Assembly (NCBI GenBank): GCA_003999685.1
Contig: CP021233.1
Span: 1,342,656-1,406,655, forward strand
From: Taiwanofungus camphoratus
Lineage: Eukaryota; Basidiomycota; Agaricomycetes; Polyporales; Taiwanofungaceae
Length of the DNA: 64,000 bases
Reading direction: 5' to 3'
The notes under the pieces: generated by a model
What the model saw: only the letters and a program-made list of their open reading frames with translations
Databases searched by the model: none
What the model was told of the DNA's origin: nothing
Translations under genes and position numbers: made by a program
In this document: positions 12,425-24,892 of the stretch, piece after piece
How the letters are laid out: every line of letters starts with the position of its first letter
Position numbering within the stretch: the stretch's first letter is position 1

Positions 12425-13232
12425 ACTTGATTCACGCAGCCCAGTGGACATTATGCTCTTGCGCATCTTGCCCTCAAGATGTCCAATTTGTGAGCTAAGA
12501 GGCGAGCGGGATACGGCGCTGAGACGAAGAGCGGACTGTATTTGCATCTGACTAGATATTTAGGTTTTATACTGTCCGATTGACCACTGATAATGCAATC
12601 CTTGCCGAGTACGGTACCTCGACCCTCCTATATTTCTACCAGCGTGCAGGCCTCTCTTGCCTGCCCATCGACCCTATTGTCAGTTTGAAGTTTCTGGATG
12701 CCTCTCATGATGCTAGCGTTTTCAATGCCGCTTCGCAACTGAAAGTCTGAAAAGTGGAAAATGTGCACATGTTGGGGACCCTTTATGAGACGGCTCCTGA
12801 TCACAATATACATGAAGGATCTCGTCTGAGCATTGTTATGGCATTGGCACCTAAAGCGCGAAGTCTAATTGGCTGCTTCCTAAGTCCTTCAACCCCTAAC
12901 CCGAGTGTGCCAGACCGATGCGGTCCTCAGCACGAGCGTTCAGTCCGCAAGCGCCGACTGCTCCACCACTGCCCTCTCCTCGACTAATGCTGTCCTCCCT
13001 GCCTTTCTCATTCAAACGTGTTCCTGTTACGCGCTAAGCTCTGCAGCGGAAAACTCCCATTTGAGCTCAACACGTGGATCAATCTGTGATAGCTGTCCCC
13101 GGGCGAGTACAAGAACGTACGTTGTCGCACTCACCGTTACCCATATTTCATCCTTAAATCTCCGTTGTCCTTAATAGCCATACTCACCTTGAAATCCAGC
13201 GTACTCGTGATAACAGTTTTTGGAAGGACTCT
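12425..13232. other. Intergenic region, no supported gene
   Basis: About 800 bases between the DUF6533 gene and the ZIP transporter. A Ser/Ala/Thr-rich open stretch (12905-13174, +) is present but has no family match and no clear splice partners. An upstream non-coding exon of the transporter could lie here. Confidence 0.3.
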
Positions 13233-15866
13233 ATGATATCTTCCCCTCTGGACTCATCAGCTGACGCAGACTGTGCATTCTCAAGAACTCTCGAGAAGAT
13301 CACGCCGTTGCGGACCGACCTTCAAGAACGAGCGCACTATGTTCATAATTCAGATACAGCAGCATGGGCAGAGTCGCGCGCTTGGCTCATGCTTGCCATC
13401 TTTGCTGTCTCCTTATTCGGTGTGTATAACATTCAATAGTTATCTTATGGTACTCCAACAGTGACTATGTGTGAATTTGACACGAAGCGGCGTCCTTTCC
13501 AAGCCTCTCTCGCCGACTCGTAGGTCTGCGTATCCCCGGCGTTGTGTTTTTCATCGGCAAACACTTCGGCACGGGTGTCATTCTAGCGACCGCATTCGTG
13601 CACCTCCTACAGGACGCATTCGAAGCGTTGCTGAGCCCCGTAGTCATAGATAGATGGGGTACTGGAAAATGGACAGGGATGATTGTGTGCGTTCTCAGTC
13701 GCTTCCTCTCACTTAGCCATGCTCAGGTGTCGTGCCACCATGCAGATTGAGCTCCTTATTGTTGATATTTCTGGTAGAATGTACGTACCACCCTTTTCAA
13801 GCTTTCAATCTCAATCCTTACTTCCGACGCGTAGACATATCCACCTCCTTCGTGGACCGCCTTCACTCATACTCCTCTGTACCGCCTTCTCCATCCATTT
13901 CCCCTTCTCGCTCATCCTCTCGTTCCCGCCTCTGCGCCTCCCCTTCTGAAGTCCCTCCTGTTAGCATGCAGGCTCAACTACCGTCGCCTGCGTCCTCTCC
14001 CCCACTATCTACAAATCTTTGCGACGGGGCTGCAGCTTCCGCGGCACAGCCACAGGCGCGCGCACAGCCCCACATACCTGCACACCGAACCGAAGACGCA
14101 GATGCAGACGCGGATGGCGGGCACACGGCAGGCGCACCTCTTCCGTTCGCCCCGCCTGAGACCGCTGCGGAGGTGAACGAAGAGGCGGAAGATGCAAGCG
14201 AGCGCTCGCCGCTCATTGGGCACAGCGCGGCGGATGGATCGGCGTCTCGCTCGCATCCGCGTTCGTACACCCGTCCCCGTCCTTATGCACATACTTTCCC
14301 GCGGTCGCACCGTTCACACCACAATCATGGTATGCAACGTCCCGGCTTCCGTGTTCCCTCTGATAGGAATGGATGCTCATAATTTTTTCTTGCCGTTGTA
14401 GATGAGTCACATCACAGGCCGCATGTGGAGGGGCCTGAGCTAATCTTCGCGGGCGGACATCACAGGCATGAGCCACGTGGTACACATGCAAGCCATCATG
14501 GCAGTAGGAAGGATAGTGGGTGGAGGGGGTGGTTCGGAATTGACAACGAGGGGGAAGATGTGTCGAAGCGCGATGATGGTGGCGCTCATGAACGTCGTAA
14601 AAAGAACCCGCAGGAGGGCAGGAGGAAGGGAAGGAGGCACGAGCGCGGGCATGGTCATGCACATGCACACGCACATGCGGACGTGGAGGCTTGGAGAGAT
14701 AGGAGCGTGAGCGCTGAGGCGGAGAGCGATGAAGAGGCGACGGGAGATGGGTGGGAGCGCGGGGCAGAAAAGGCGATGGGGAGACGAAGGCAGGTAGTCG
14801 GTATGCTGGTACGTGCCTCCATTCCAGGTGTACAGCCTCTGGTCTCTTGGGACGGGGAAGTTGGGACGGGGTTGATAGGTCAGACTCTACGAGTCAGTCT
14901 TCGACTGCCCCCCCCACGCGTGCTGATCACTCGTTGCCTGCGGCTGCCCCCACTATCCGAACGCCTTGTGATATTAGTCATGCGCTGATCATTTCGTGGA
15001 ATGGATGTAGATGCTCCAAATAGGAATCATGTTGCACTCCCTCGTCATCGGCCTCACACTGGCGATCACCTCTGGGCCGGAGTTCAGTACGTGTTTCAGA
15101 CTGTGTCCCTTCCCTCCCGATCCGTGTTTTCGCCCTAAGCGCTCTCCAAGTCATCTTCCCTCTTTCTCGTTGTGGTGATGACCTGATGACACATATTGAC
15201 ATAAGTGGCATGTAGCTTCACTCGTCGCCGCGATCATCTTCCATCAGCTCTTCGAGGGGCTATCACTCGGCATTCGAATCGCGAGCTTGCCCTCCAACTC
15301 AGGAAAAGGTAACATATTTACTTCTTGTCGTCTTTGCCCCCCCCCCCCCCCCCCCCGGAGTGTTCACTTACCTATGAAACGTCTTGCTAACCACGGGTCT
15401 TGAAAAGGATTGAGCGTGCTCAAACCTGGGCTGGCACTTTCCTTTGCTCTCACGACGCCCGTAGGGATCGCCATCGGTCTTGGGGTGTTCGGCCCTGGGC
15501 GGAGCGAAGGCGGTGAGTGTCCAAATGGTTTTCTCTTCTCATGTACCGATGCATCTTTCTTCGCACTACTCTGTTCCCAATCCTTCTGATCCATGCCTCA
15601 ATCATCCATAGCCAAACTGCAGCTCATCCGCGGACTGATGTCCGCGCTATCGGCGGGGATGCTGATTTACGCTGGATGCGTGGAAATGCTTGCCGGAGAC
15701 TTCATTCTTGACCCCCACCTCTGGCGCGTAAGTGTGCGCCGACAGATGCTGGCACTCGGCGCGTTGCTCGCCGGTGCTGGAGCGATGGGTATCGTGGGGT
15801 CAGTCCTTCCTTTCTTTATCTGCCCTTCATGCGCAATGTGCTGATAGACTTGGTGGAATGATTTGA
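13233..15866 (+). CDS. ZIP-family zinc/iron transporter
   Basis: ZIP proteins move Zn2+ or other divalent metals into the cytosol across the plasma or an organelle membrane. Ten exons, 13233-13419, 13488-13686, 13746-13780, 13835-14329, 14402-14808, 15011-15086, 15216-15308, 15408-15512, 15612-15798 and 15848-15866, give 600 residues in frame. The first three helices cover residues ~45-140 (FFIGKHFGTGVILATAFVHL). A long cytosolic loop follows (residues ~140-440), Ser/Pro-rich then His-rich with the metal-binding run HGHAHAHAHAD. Helices 4-8 carry the ZIP signatures HSLVIGLTL and HQLFEGLSLG. The loop is unusually long, which is common in basidiomycete ZIPs. The start ATG at 13233 was chosen because it directly precedes the conserved N-terminal region. 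One intron contains a 20-C tract. Confidence 0.9.
15337..15356 (+). repeat. Poly-C tract (20 C) inside a ZIP intron
   Basis: A pure run of 20 C lies in the 99 bp intron between ZIP exons 7 and 8 (15309-15407), between the donor and the acceptor. It does not touch either splice site. Length error during sequencing is likely for such a run. Confidence 0.95.
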
Positions 15867-18475
15867 AAACGTGGCATGGACAGAATGTAGGCGATGTTCG
15901 TGTGCTCATATGGCTGAATGTTGTATACTGATGAGGTTATTTTCTAGTTGGGACTAGAATCATTTTACAATAATGGACGTTATAGCATATGACCATACCT
16001 GCAGCATTTCGTAATTCCGGGAAGAGATGGCAGTGCCGTTATCATAATCTTGTATACTACACCACCATTTGTTTCAGGCTCCTTACCATTATCACAAGAG
16101 GAACGGTTCGCAGCTAGAGCGGTCTGATCCCAATGAATATAATCGATGACACCGAGGAAGGCGCGCTTGCTGGCCCCAACATGTCACTCCAGGCTGTCAA
16201 TTACACTATTCAGATATCATGAATCCAGATACCTGTGGCATGCAGATTATGATGTTGAGACCTGGAGGACTGGCACTTGGGTAAATATGATCTGATTCAC
16301 ACCGTTTCTTGAGAAAGAGGGACAAGGGACAACGAGGTTTCTGAGCTACTTATAGCAACGGCGAGAACGACGCATCCTTTCCACGCGACAATGCTGAGCG
16401 CTGAGGCGTTCGTTGCGATACAGTCGACTCCCTCTTAACCCATACTCCCTTTAAACCTATAGGTTTTTCGATCCACCAAGTTGTGATAATCCTCCCCACA
16501 ACCCATAGCTCACGGCGTCCACCGAGGGGGTATGGGTTAAGATGGAGTTGACTGTAGTCGTATTTTGATGACCTGACAGACTCTGACGCCCATACAAACT
16601 TAGCCGCCCCGTATCTGACCATCGGTAAGCGCCGACCTTGCCTATTTTGGAAGGTATGATAGTGGTGTGCGACACGACAAATTGTTTTGCAATTCCTGCT
16701 GATGTCTTGTTCGAGGAAATGGTTAGGTTAGGTTTTTTGAATATTTCTAGGATGTTCCTACCCAGGTAGACTATGCAGACCTAGCACCGAAACACGGGGT
16801 CATATCACACACTGCTCTTCAATTGCCTTCTCAAAGGGTGCTTACCCGAGCCTATTCTTGTCCTTTGCGGCGATCGCTCGGAATCTATTAACCGCGGAAT
16901 CTTTACCGGATTCTCCACCCTAGAGAGCCTCTTAGATCATACTCCATTAACCCTCATTGCTGCCGGAATCTTCTCGACCCGGCCATGGCCGCGGCTTTTT
17001 TTCCTACGCCATCATGCAGGAAGATGCCATAGGTGAGCATTCATCATTCCGGCAAATCGCGAAACTGAGGCATCTTCATTCTTTGGTGAGCGCTCCGATG
17101 GGTGCTCACATGATGAAGACTCGGGCCTAACAGCCCTCATACGCAGAACTTAGAGGAGCATGTCGAGCTGGGTCGCTCCCATTTTGGCGAGGTCACTCCG
17201 TCTAGTGTTCCGTCTTCGGAAACACCTTCGATTTGAACTTTGACATTGGACTGTGAGTTAACACCCTAGACTACCTTGTCTGAACTTTGCGGGCATTTGC
17301 TCTCTCCGGATGGCGATGCTGAATTGTCAGGCAGCGTGAACTTCCTTACCCCTCTGTGACGTCTGATATGGTGGTTCCGGCGATGTCGTAGCAAGTGTAG
17401 GGGCGAGATGGCGGTGCCATGTGGGGGATAACGGACAATGATTCTCCCTAGATCTTCGCTGTCAAAAGTCACAATCTGCTGGTTACGACGGATCTTTATG
17501 TAAGTGCGGCGATTGCGGATGTCAGAAACAATGCACATGTCCGGGGAACATAGGCGATAACGAAAGTAACACGTAAACCGACGGACGGAGAGATTCCTGC
17601 GTCAACTGGCCCAGGTCGATGGCCAAAGCTGCTCATCTGAATGAGATGCAGAACAAGATGTTTTCGCTGAATTGCCGCCGGCTCAGGTCAGTTCAATACT
17701 TGCGTCTGGTGTGCAGGAAACGAGCCGATCTCGATCTCCTGTTGCGATGTTGCATCGGAAATCCATTACTTCGTGCATGGCCCAAATAAGAAGGAAGGGT
17801 TGCGGCTTTGGAACAATATCCTCATTAGTTGTTGAGTAACTGTTTCACCTCTTGAGATCCTGCAAGTGCATCTACGACTGCCATATCAATGGTAGACAGA
17901 GCTTGGATCGGATTTCTAGTGGATTCTGTACATCAGTGGTCAAAGCAACGAGAGGCGGCCGATCACCGACTGCACATTCCCGTTCCAGCCAGGGGACCCA
18001 GTCGTTCATGCAGATGCGCGAGTGTTGTGAAGGGTGAGCGCTCGTTGAATTCCCCTCTTCGTTGACTGAGAGTGTAGTAAGCTTCGCCCGGAGAGCCACC
18101 GTCCACCAAGTTTTGAGTGATACAGCTGATGTCCATCGCTTCCACAGCCATTTTTGTATACCTTCTGGGAAAGAACACAACGGTCAAGGTGTCCCATTTC
18201 CAAGAAAGAGGATTGTGTACCTACGTCTACGAAGTTGTAAGGTTTAGAAACCTTCTATAGCGTCAAGTCGCAATTTGATTTTATCGTTTGTTGCTTCCTT
18301 TCCACTTGCCTTACTAGCTCTGCTTGGAGAAGACAAATCAGACCAGAGTTTTGCTTGCCTAAACCAAGCACTTTTTCCCAACGTTGAACTCCAAATGGTG
18401 TATTAAAAGCAATCCCTTGATACCGTGAAGTGTCCTCAGCTCCTTGCCTCTTATCTACAGTTTCCGGGACGCACA
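15867..18475. other. Long intergenic region with no supported gene
   Basis: About 2.6 kb between the ZIP gene and the second DUF6533 gene. Apart from the MITE at 16421-16554 I see only short ORFs on both strands (for example 17538-17266 minus, 90 codons; 18180-17872 minus, 102 codons) that resemble no family and do not join cleanly. They may be remnants of decayed genes. Confidence 0.35.
16421..16554. mobile_element. MITE of the pogo/Fot1 (Tc1/mariner) type
   Basis: A 134 bp non-coding element starts CAGTCGACTCC and ends in the reverse complement of CAGTCAACTCC. The two ends form ~30 bp imperfect terminal inverted repeats that continue with CTTAACCCATAC. It is flanked on both sides by TA, the target duplication of Tc1/mariner elements. 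CAGT ends are typical of the pogo/Fot1 branch. It carries no transposase, so it would depend on one supplied elsewhere in the genome. Confidence 0.75.
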
Positions 18476-20178
18476 ATGTCATCCCAAGGCGCGAACATCC
18501 TCTTTGTCGCCATTTTTTCCCAAGCGTAAGCCTCTGTCATTGAATCCTTTCGCTTCGATAACTCAAGCCTTGGTCTTGATTGCTGCTCAGAATCGTACAG
18601 CATTATTGCGCCGTGGCCGTTACTGGTAGGCGCATCTTTGTCTCATATGTCAGCGTTCTTACTTACCATCGCTCATGCCTTGCGATATTGTTAGCTCTCG
18701 TCTTCTATGACTATATTACCACCATCGTGGCAGAGATTGAACTCGTGTGGTGCCGCAAATTTACAGCTCCAAGCATTCTGTACATCATGATACGATACTT
18801 GACAATGCTCTACGTTGTTGTCCAAGTTTGTTTCATGTTGGATGGTTCTTTGAAATGTGAAGTGAGACTCGGTTATGATTTCCTTCATCCATCGGGAGCT
18901 GACTTTTGCTTTCAGAGGTACCCATCCATTTGTACATACGACGTACACCCAGCTACATTTTCTGCCATCTCAGTATCCACGTTCTGAACCAGGTCCAAAA
19001 TGCTAGTCAATGTGCATTGCTCCTCCTTGCTGCAAGTAAGCCCTGATCATACATACCTGTACAGTCCTCGGATGATTCTTCTAGTCTTCTCTGCCCTCCG
19101 CCTTTACGCCATCAACGGCCATCGCTGGAAATTACCGTCAGTCATTTTTGCTTTAGGGTTATTCCCGACTGTCACAAACATTGTGGGCATAATCTTTTCG
19201 TGATTGTGGCCTGATTTCTGAATACGATTTTAGTACTGCTATTCTCAATATATAGCGGTCTTGACACATCAATTGTGTGAAAATAAATTCACAATATCCA
19301 ACATCATATTGGATAAGTTAGTCCCTTCCACCTCTTGTTTTAACGATCAAAATCGTAGCCTGACCTCGGGGATATAGACGTAGGCTTTTATATTGTTCGA
19401 TGTGCCGGTGCCGGTAGATCTCTCATGTCAATCGGTCTTCATGCGTCTAGTCCTTATTGTTCAGCGAATATGTGCGATCCTCTCTGACACTCTCGTCCTG
19501 TTAGCCATTTGGCGTGCCACGAGTGCCATGCTACGGACGGTTGATAAAGAAAGTATGGAAGTCTCCATTCTCACACTATTATTTCAACATGGTCGGTTTT
19601 TTATCCTTTCTATCCGTCGAAGCCCATTTTGATCCAACCCACTGGTCACAGGCATCGTCCACTTCAGGCGAGTTGACTTGAAAGCAAATCGAGCTACAGC
19701 ACTCACAACCAATTACATAGTGTACTTCTTGCATTGAATGCAGCGCAAATCGCTCTATGGGTTACTAACGTGTGTCCATTATTCTCCAATGAACGGAACC
19801 CTAACTTCCATATACGTCAAGACTTCGAAAGACTTCGGGATGTTCATTGATGTGTACGTGCCATGAGGTCCGGATACTTCGCTTACTGATACTTGTGCCT
19901 CTTATCGTAGAATGACTTCCATTCTCCTTTCGCACTTCTTCCTCGACCTTCGCCAAGTATATTGGCTTGAGAAGGGCACTACATACCAGGTGACAGTATG
20001 CGACCCAGAAATTGCTTCTTGCATGGGGGGAAATGTGATACCTTCACCCCGCCGTGGCTTCTATTCGCCCGGGGGAGACACTGGCTTGCGGTCGTGTGAG
20101 CCGTTACAAAGTGGTAGTGAATTGATTCTTGGCGAGCATGAAGATAGGGAGATTTCGAAGTGGTCGGACGAATCATGA
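18476..20178 (+). CDS. DUF6533-type multi-pass membrane protein, paralog 2
   Basis: Exons 18476-18525, 18591-18625, 18695-18861, 18916-18917, 18974-19035, 19085-19182, 19234-19316, 19400-19401, 19451-19591, 19652-19667, 19721-19769, 19822-19853 and 19911-20178 give 334 residues in frame. Exons of 50, 35, 62, 98, 141, 16, 49 and 32 nt match paralog 1 exactly. Landmarks are FYDYITTIVAEIELVW, FSALRLYAIN, RICAILSDTLVLLAIW and SHFFLDLRQV. Two oddities: the intron after 19667 begins with GC (gcgagt), and the predicted 2-nt exon AT at 19400 is preceded by cg rather than ag. The latter could mean decay, a different splice route in that stretch, or an error. The LLRDG motif seen in the other two reads LLFQHG here, so this copy is the most diverged. 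Confidence 0.7.
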
Positions 20179-22331
20179 AGGTCTAGAACGTCAGAAATTC
20201 CGATAGGAGACTTGTACCTGCGCTGGCGGTGAGCTGGTGAGCTTTATGAGCGCGTCCCACCATTATTATTCTTGGAGAGACCAATAACGGTACCATGGAA
20301 TTAGGGACTCACGAATGGACATGCTAAAGGATCTTTACTGTCGACGTCTTTGGAAGCTTTTTGTTGTATCGCGAGAGGAGTCTTTGTACAGATAATGATT
20401 CGCTTGGACGAGCAGGGTATGCATCATGTTGGCGGTAGCCCTTCCATGTTTGCTTCTGTGCTCGCTTGTCGAGAACTATTACGGATTTTGCTTATTGAAA
20501 TTTGTGGCTCCTGTATGTATCATGATGCTAAGAAGCAAGCGATATGTTGGAGCTTGGCATTGGTGTGCAGTGTTGGTCGGTAATGTATAAGATAGCAGCC
20601 GACAGGTGTGATGGGTGGAAAGCACATCACTTGCTGCATTCTGCAGGTCATAGTTGCTACACGCTCGAGCCTCAAGGTATCACCAGTGGACGAAAATTTG
20701 AGAGAATCAAAGTTACCATAGACCACACCGTTCGTAGTCAAAAAATTGGGTCGTGCATGCGACAGTAAGCACGGAAGACGTAAAATTTCACATGTTTCCG
20801 CATTGTCAGTATCTTCCAAGCCGCAAGCAAGTGGAAAAAATTGATATGTAGTAGCCATGCCACCGTGACTATGTGCGTACCGAAGACCAACGGGGCAATG
20901 ATGGTCAAACTCTATTCCTCAAGCCGGATATCGGACAAATTATAAGAGTCACTTGCCATTACTCCGGAGCCTGTACGGGTCCGCAGAGAGTACTTGGGTA
21001 CTTAGAATCCTGTGCAGCCAAGCAACAGTAGGCAGGGCGCAGTTCCTTTTCAGGCGCAGCCCGTCGCACAACTCACCGAGCGCCCAAGAGGTACAGCGCA
21101 CACTGCACGCTCAGACCCTACGCTATCGCACCTGATGGCTGTCACTCATGAAGTTTTGAAGTTCTGCTCTGTCCGAACAAGGTCTTGCGTCCAATACGAA
21201 TGCATGATCTTGGATGATACCGAAATTCGTAAAGCAGGTGATGGGCTGCGGAACCTAAAGCAGCATTATGGCAAGAGCCGTCGTGATGACTGCCGAGCGC
21301 TGTTGTTCAATACGACAGTATGTTTGAACATATGCAAAATATACGCATCTTCCTTTTTCTCGTATTACGTATTAGTTCTTCGGAAACGGTGGTGTCCTGT
21401 GGGCGCTTCCACGGGTCAGTGACTCATGGCAAGGTATGTCACACACATATAGCAAAAAGCTTGACTGACACCGATTTGTATGATCTGCCTGTCAGGCGAC
21501 AAGCACGGTTAACTAGCAAGCTCTGCATACAGCCAAGAGCGGCACTCGACTACGTGGTGAACAGGCATCTCCGATCCCGTATATCTGACCATGACCTGCT
21601 TGCATCAGAGCAGGGCGAAATGGTCTCTCTGGGTCTGCATGCGCTTGTGAGAAATGAATTCATGTGCACTGCACAGCTTAAGTCAAGAATGGAAGCCGTA
21701 AATGTGACTGAAAGGCTTCTTGGAATCTATATACGAGCGAGAAGAGAGCATTTTCACTATATACATCAATTCCGGGATAATTTTTCTTTCACGTGTCACA
21801 TCTTCCACAAAGACGGTGCCAGGACGATAGATACGATGAGTCACTCAGGTCAAATTGACTTCCGTGGTTTCAAGATTGAAAGACTTGCATGCGAAGGTCG
21901 TAGGGCTTGATATGTGAGGATCCGGATTTTCCCCTTTGTTGACAGCAAGTGGAAGTCACTACTGATTCTTGTCAAAAACAGTGCAGAATGAGCACACCTT
22001 CGCAGCGGTGTTCCCATATTTTTGAGGAAGAAAACAATGAATGAGGTACATCCTATTAGTGCCGAAGGTCTGTCTGATGGTTCGCATGGCATGGGCGGTT
22101 GTGCCAGGCCCCTTTCACGCATACTCAAGCTATATCTCCGATCCTCCGCCGCCGTTACCTTGGATTCCCCTTGACAGCCCTATCTGACAAATGGATGGGG
22201 ACACAGTTTGTATCACGCAAGTTGGATAATCATCTCTGCACCTATGAAAATGATATAAATGGTGGTCCCTGCACACCACGAAGATGTACCCGTTTGTTTT
22301 CTCCTAGGCGAGACATTCAGAATACACCAAG
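20179..22331. other. Intergenic region with possible gene remnants
   Basis: About 2.1 kb. The plus strand has overlapping open stretches at 21012-21422 and 21320-21910 without a clear shared frame. One segment (ILDDTEIRKAGDGLRNLK, near 21208-21261) vaguely resembles the middle of fungal 3'-5' exonuclease (DEDD) domains, and a later LDYVVNRH segment is at a comparable place, but the catalytic acidic motif upstream is not visible. If real it is a broken copy. Nothing else was recognised. Confidence 0.25.
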
Positions 22332-24092
22332 ATGTCATCAAATACGAACAGCAACGAGCTTGTCGCTGGCGTGACACAAGCGTGAGCTTCTAAAGTTGCA
22401 CTCGCCTGGTTTCTTAATAAAGCATATAACACGACTTAGGATCCTGCAAAACTATTGTATCTCCGGTGTTTCTGGTAGGGTTTTTTCTGCTTCTGAAGGT
22501 CTCACACCTTGTTAGACGTCGCCACACTCGCCCACGTGTTTTTTCTAAAAGCACTGAAATCCCTCAGCTGTCTTCATCTATGAATATGTATTTACCATCG
22601 GTCAAGAAGTCAAGTTTGTGTGGCGCCGAAAGCTTACAGGCGCAAGCGCTTTGTTTCTCCTCATGCGATACTTGACAATGCTCTTCGTTGTCATTCAACT
22701 ATATCCGATACAAAGCTTGGTGCAATGTGAAGTACGACTCTGAACATACTTGCGTTCTAATCGTGGCACTGATACGTTTTTAGAGGTGCCGGATTCGATT
22801 CCGAGTTGGACAAGCTTCGCATGACAAGCTGATGTAGAGCACCCACAGCGGCTTCATTTTGACACAAGTACAGAATGGTTGCGAATGTTTGCTATTCCTT
22901 GCCGCAGCGTGTGAGATACCACAGTGTATGCGAAATTTCGTCAAACTCATTTGATGCCTTTCCTAGCTGTTTCGGCCCTCCGCATTTACACCTTAAATGG
23001 GCGCGATTGGCGATCACCGTGCATCACCCTTGCATTAGGTCTAATCATGACCATCATCAATGTTGTGAGAACATTACTCCCTCTGCTCTCCGTAGTCTCT
23101 TAACATACCGCAGTATTGTTATGCACATGACTCACTGGTGGTCTTGCCCCCCTTATTGTGTGATGATAACATTAGTCTTCCTTTTGCTACAATGAACAAG
23201 TGCGTTGGTTACCTCCGAGAGTCGTATAAAGTGACTGTGCTGAACTCTTGTTTTTGTGCTAGATGTAAGTCTCTCTTCGAGCAGGTACCGCAAATACATT
23301 TGTTTCTGAGACCGATTTCACGCTCAGTTACCATTGCGTCGCGGTTGTGTGCAATTGTCTCAGATGCTCTCGTTCTATTCGCCACTTGGCGGGCTACGTA
23401 TGATGTCAAACGAATTGCTGATAGAGCAAACGTGAAGGTCGCCATTACTGCGCTGCTACTAAGAGACGGCAAGCCTTGATTGATTATAAGTATTAGACAG
23501 TTGTTGCTGACTGGGCGATATCTACGAAGGCACAATTCACTTTGGGTATGTCTAATTCAACGCTTAGTCAAATCAGATACTCATCTGAATTTCTCCAGTG
23601 TACTGTTTGCGCTGAATGTCATCCAAATAATACTATGGGTCACTGATGTTCGTCTCCTGATGGTAGCTTGAATGGCAACTCTAAACTCCTTATCTCAGGT
23701 TTCCCAAAGCTTCGAAATGGTCATTGATGTGTTCGTCTTGATGTTGTCCAGGTATAGCACTAGCTGACCCTTCTGGTAGATTTACTTCGATTCTACTGTG
23801 TCGATTTTTCCTGAACCTTCGTCAAGTTCACGAATCTAAAGAGGACATTCTGTCTCGGCTTTCACAGCTGTCCGACCTCGAATTTGCACCTGGTAAAGTG
23901 TCAAATACAACAGGTGCGTTGCTGAATTATGGGACTTCGTTATCAGATGACGGTAGCTTGTTACCAGAGGAGCCAGTACCAGGTAGAAGTGGCTTGCATA
24001 TGGGAATGAGTGAAATCGAGGACGAGTCAGAACAGCTTGCCACCCCGCGAACCAGTCTTCAGATGCCTTCGACCTGTCAGTCGGAAGTATGA
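22332..24092 (+). CDS. DUF6533-type multi-pass membrane protein, paralog 3
   Basis: Exons 22332-22381, 22440-22474, 22568-22731, 22784-22785, 22849-22910, 22967-23064, 23114-23199, 23263-23264, 23328-23468, 23530-23545, 23599-23647, 23699-23730 and 23780-24092 give 349 residues in frame. Family landmarks are FIYEYVFTIGQEVKFVW, VSALRIYTLN, RLCAIVSDALVLFATW, ITALLLRDG and CRFFLNLRQV, followed by a polar C-terminal tail. As in paralog 1, both 2-nt exons have ag before and gt after. The intron after 23468 begins with GC (gcaagc). The gene starts MSSN like its relatives (MSSE, MSSQ) and lies in the same orientation, so the three probably arose by local duplication. Cellular role unknown. Confidence 0.82.
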
Positions 24093-24892
24093 ACCCGCCG
24101 CTTTGGTGGCTTTTCGTTCTAGCATCCGCTATATTTCATGCTCATGAACGACGTCGTCTTTCATCCGCAAGGAAGATAGTACTTCTAGGGGTTCCGTAGA
24201 ACACCTGGGAATCGTTTCATGAATTGCCTTGTTCGATCTCTCTATTTATCGATTCTTCCGATAATGAAAATCAATGTAGCTATGTTGTTCGCAAGTTTAC
24301 CCTGGTGGATTCATTTCATATTATTTCTGATGTGGATTTAAGTGTCGCCCGCTACTGCTGCGGAAAACAGGAGACAAATCGCCTATGGGTCAAGGAACAA
24401 GATAGTCAATCATCGTGCTCAGAACCTCTTGGCTTACATGAAGGGAACCACGTACCTGTTCGCGACCTAGGCGCTTCCTCAATTCAGGAGGATCCTTCAC
24501 GAGTATCTCTCTAAGTACCAAAGATGCGTGCTCACAAGACGTAACGTAGTCTCGAAAACACATGAAAATTGAACATCTAAGCTCTGGCTTACCTCGATGA
24601 TACTGTAACTGGGAATTATATCGAGGACAGGTTCAAAGCATGGGGGAGAGCGGGAAGAAACAGCGCCTCAAGCTAGGAGCTGGTGGAAGGGGGACGAGGA
24701 CTAACAATACTCGTGCATCTCGGATGTGACTCTATGCACCACGGTGAGGAGGATGCATGCACATGCATAATTGGACAATCGTTATTAGCTACAAGACGAA
24801 TCACTTGTAGGACTGATCGCTATAGGCATTACTCAACGCTCAAATATGGAAGTATCAATGTGTCTGTCATGGAAAGTAACCCACCAGGTATT
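24093..24892. other. Convergent intergenic region, nothing recognised
   Basis: About 800 bases between the 3' ends of a rightward DUF6533 gene and the leftward tRNase Z gene. Only short ORFs were seen. Confidence 0.4.
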
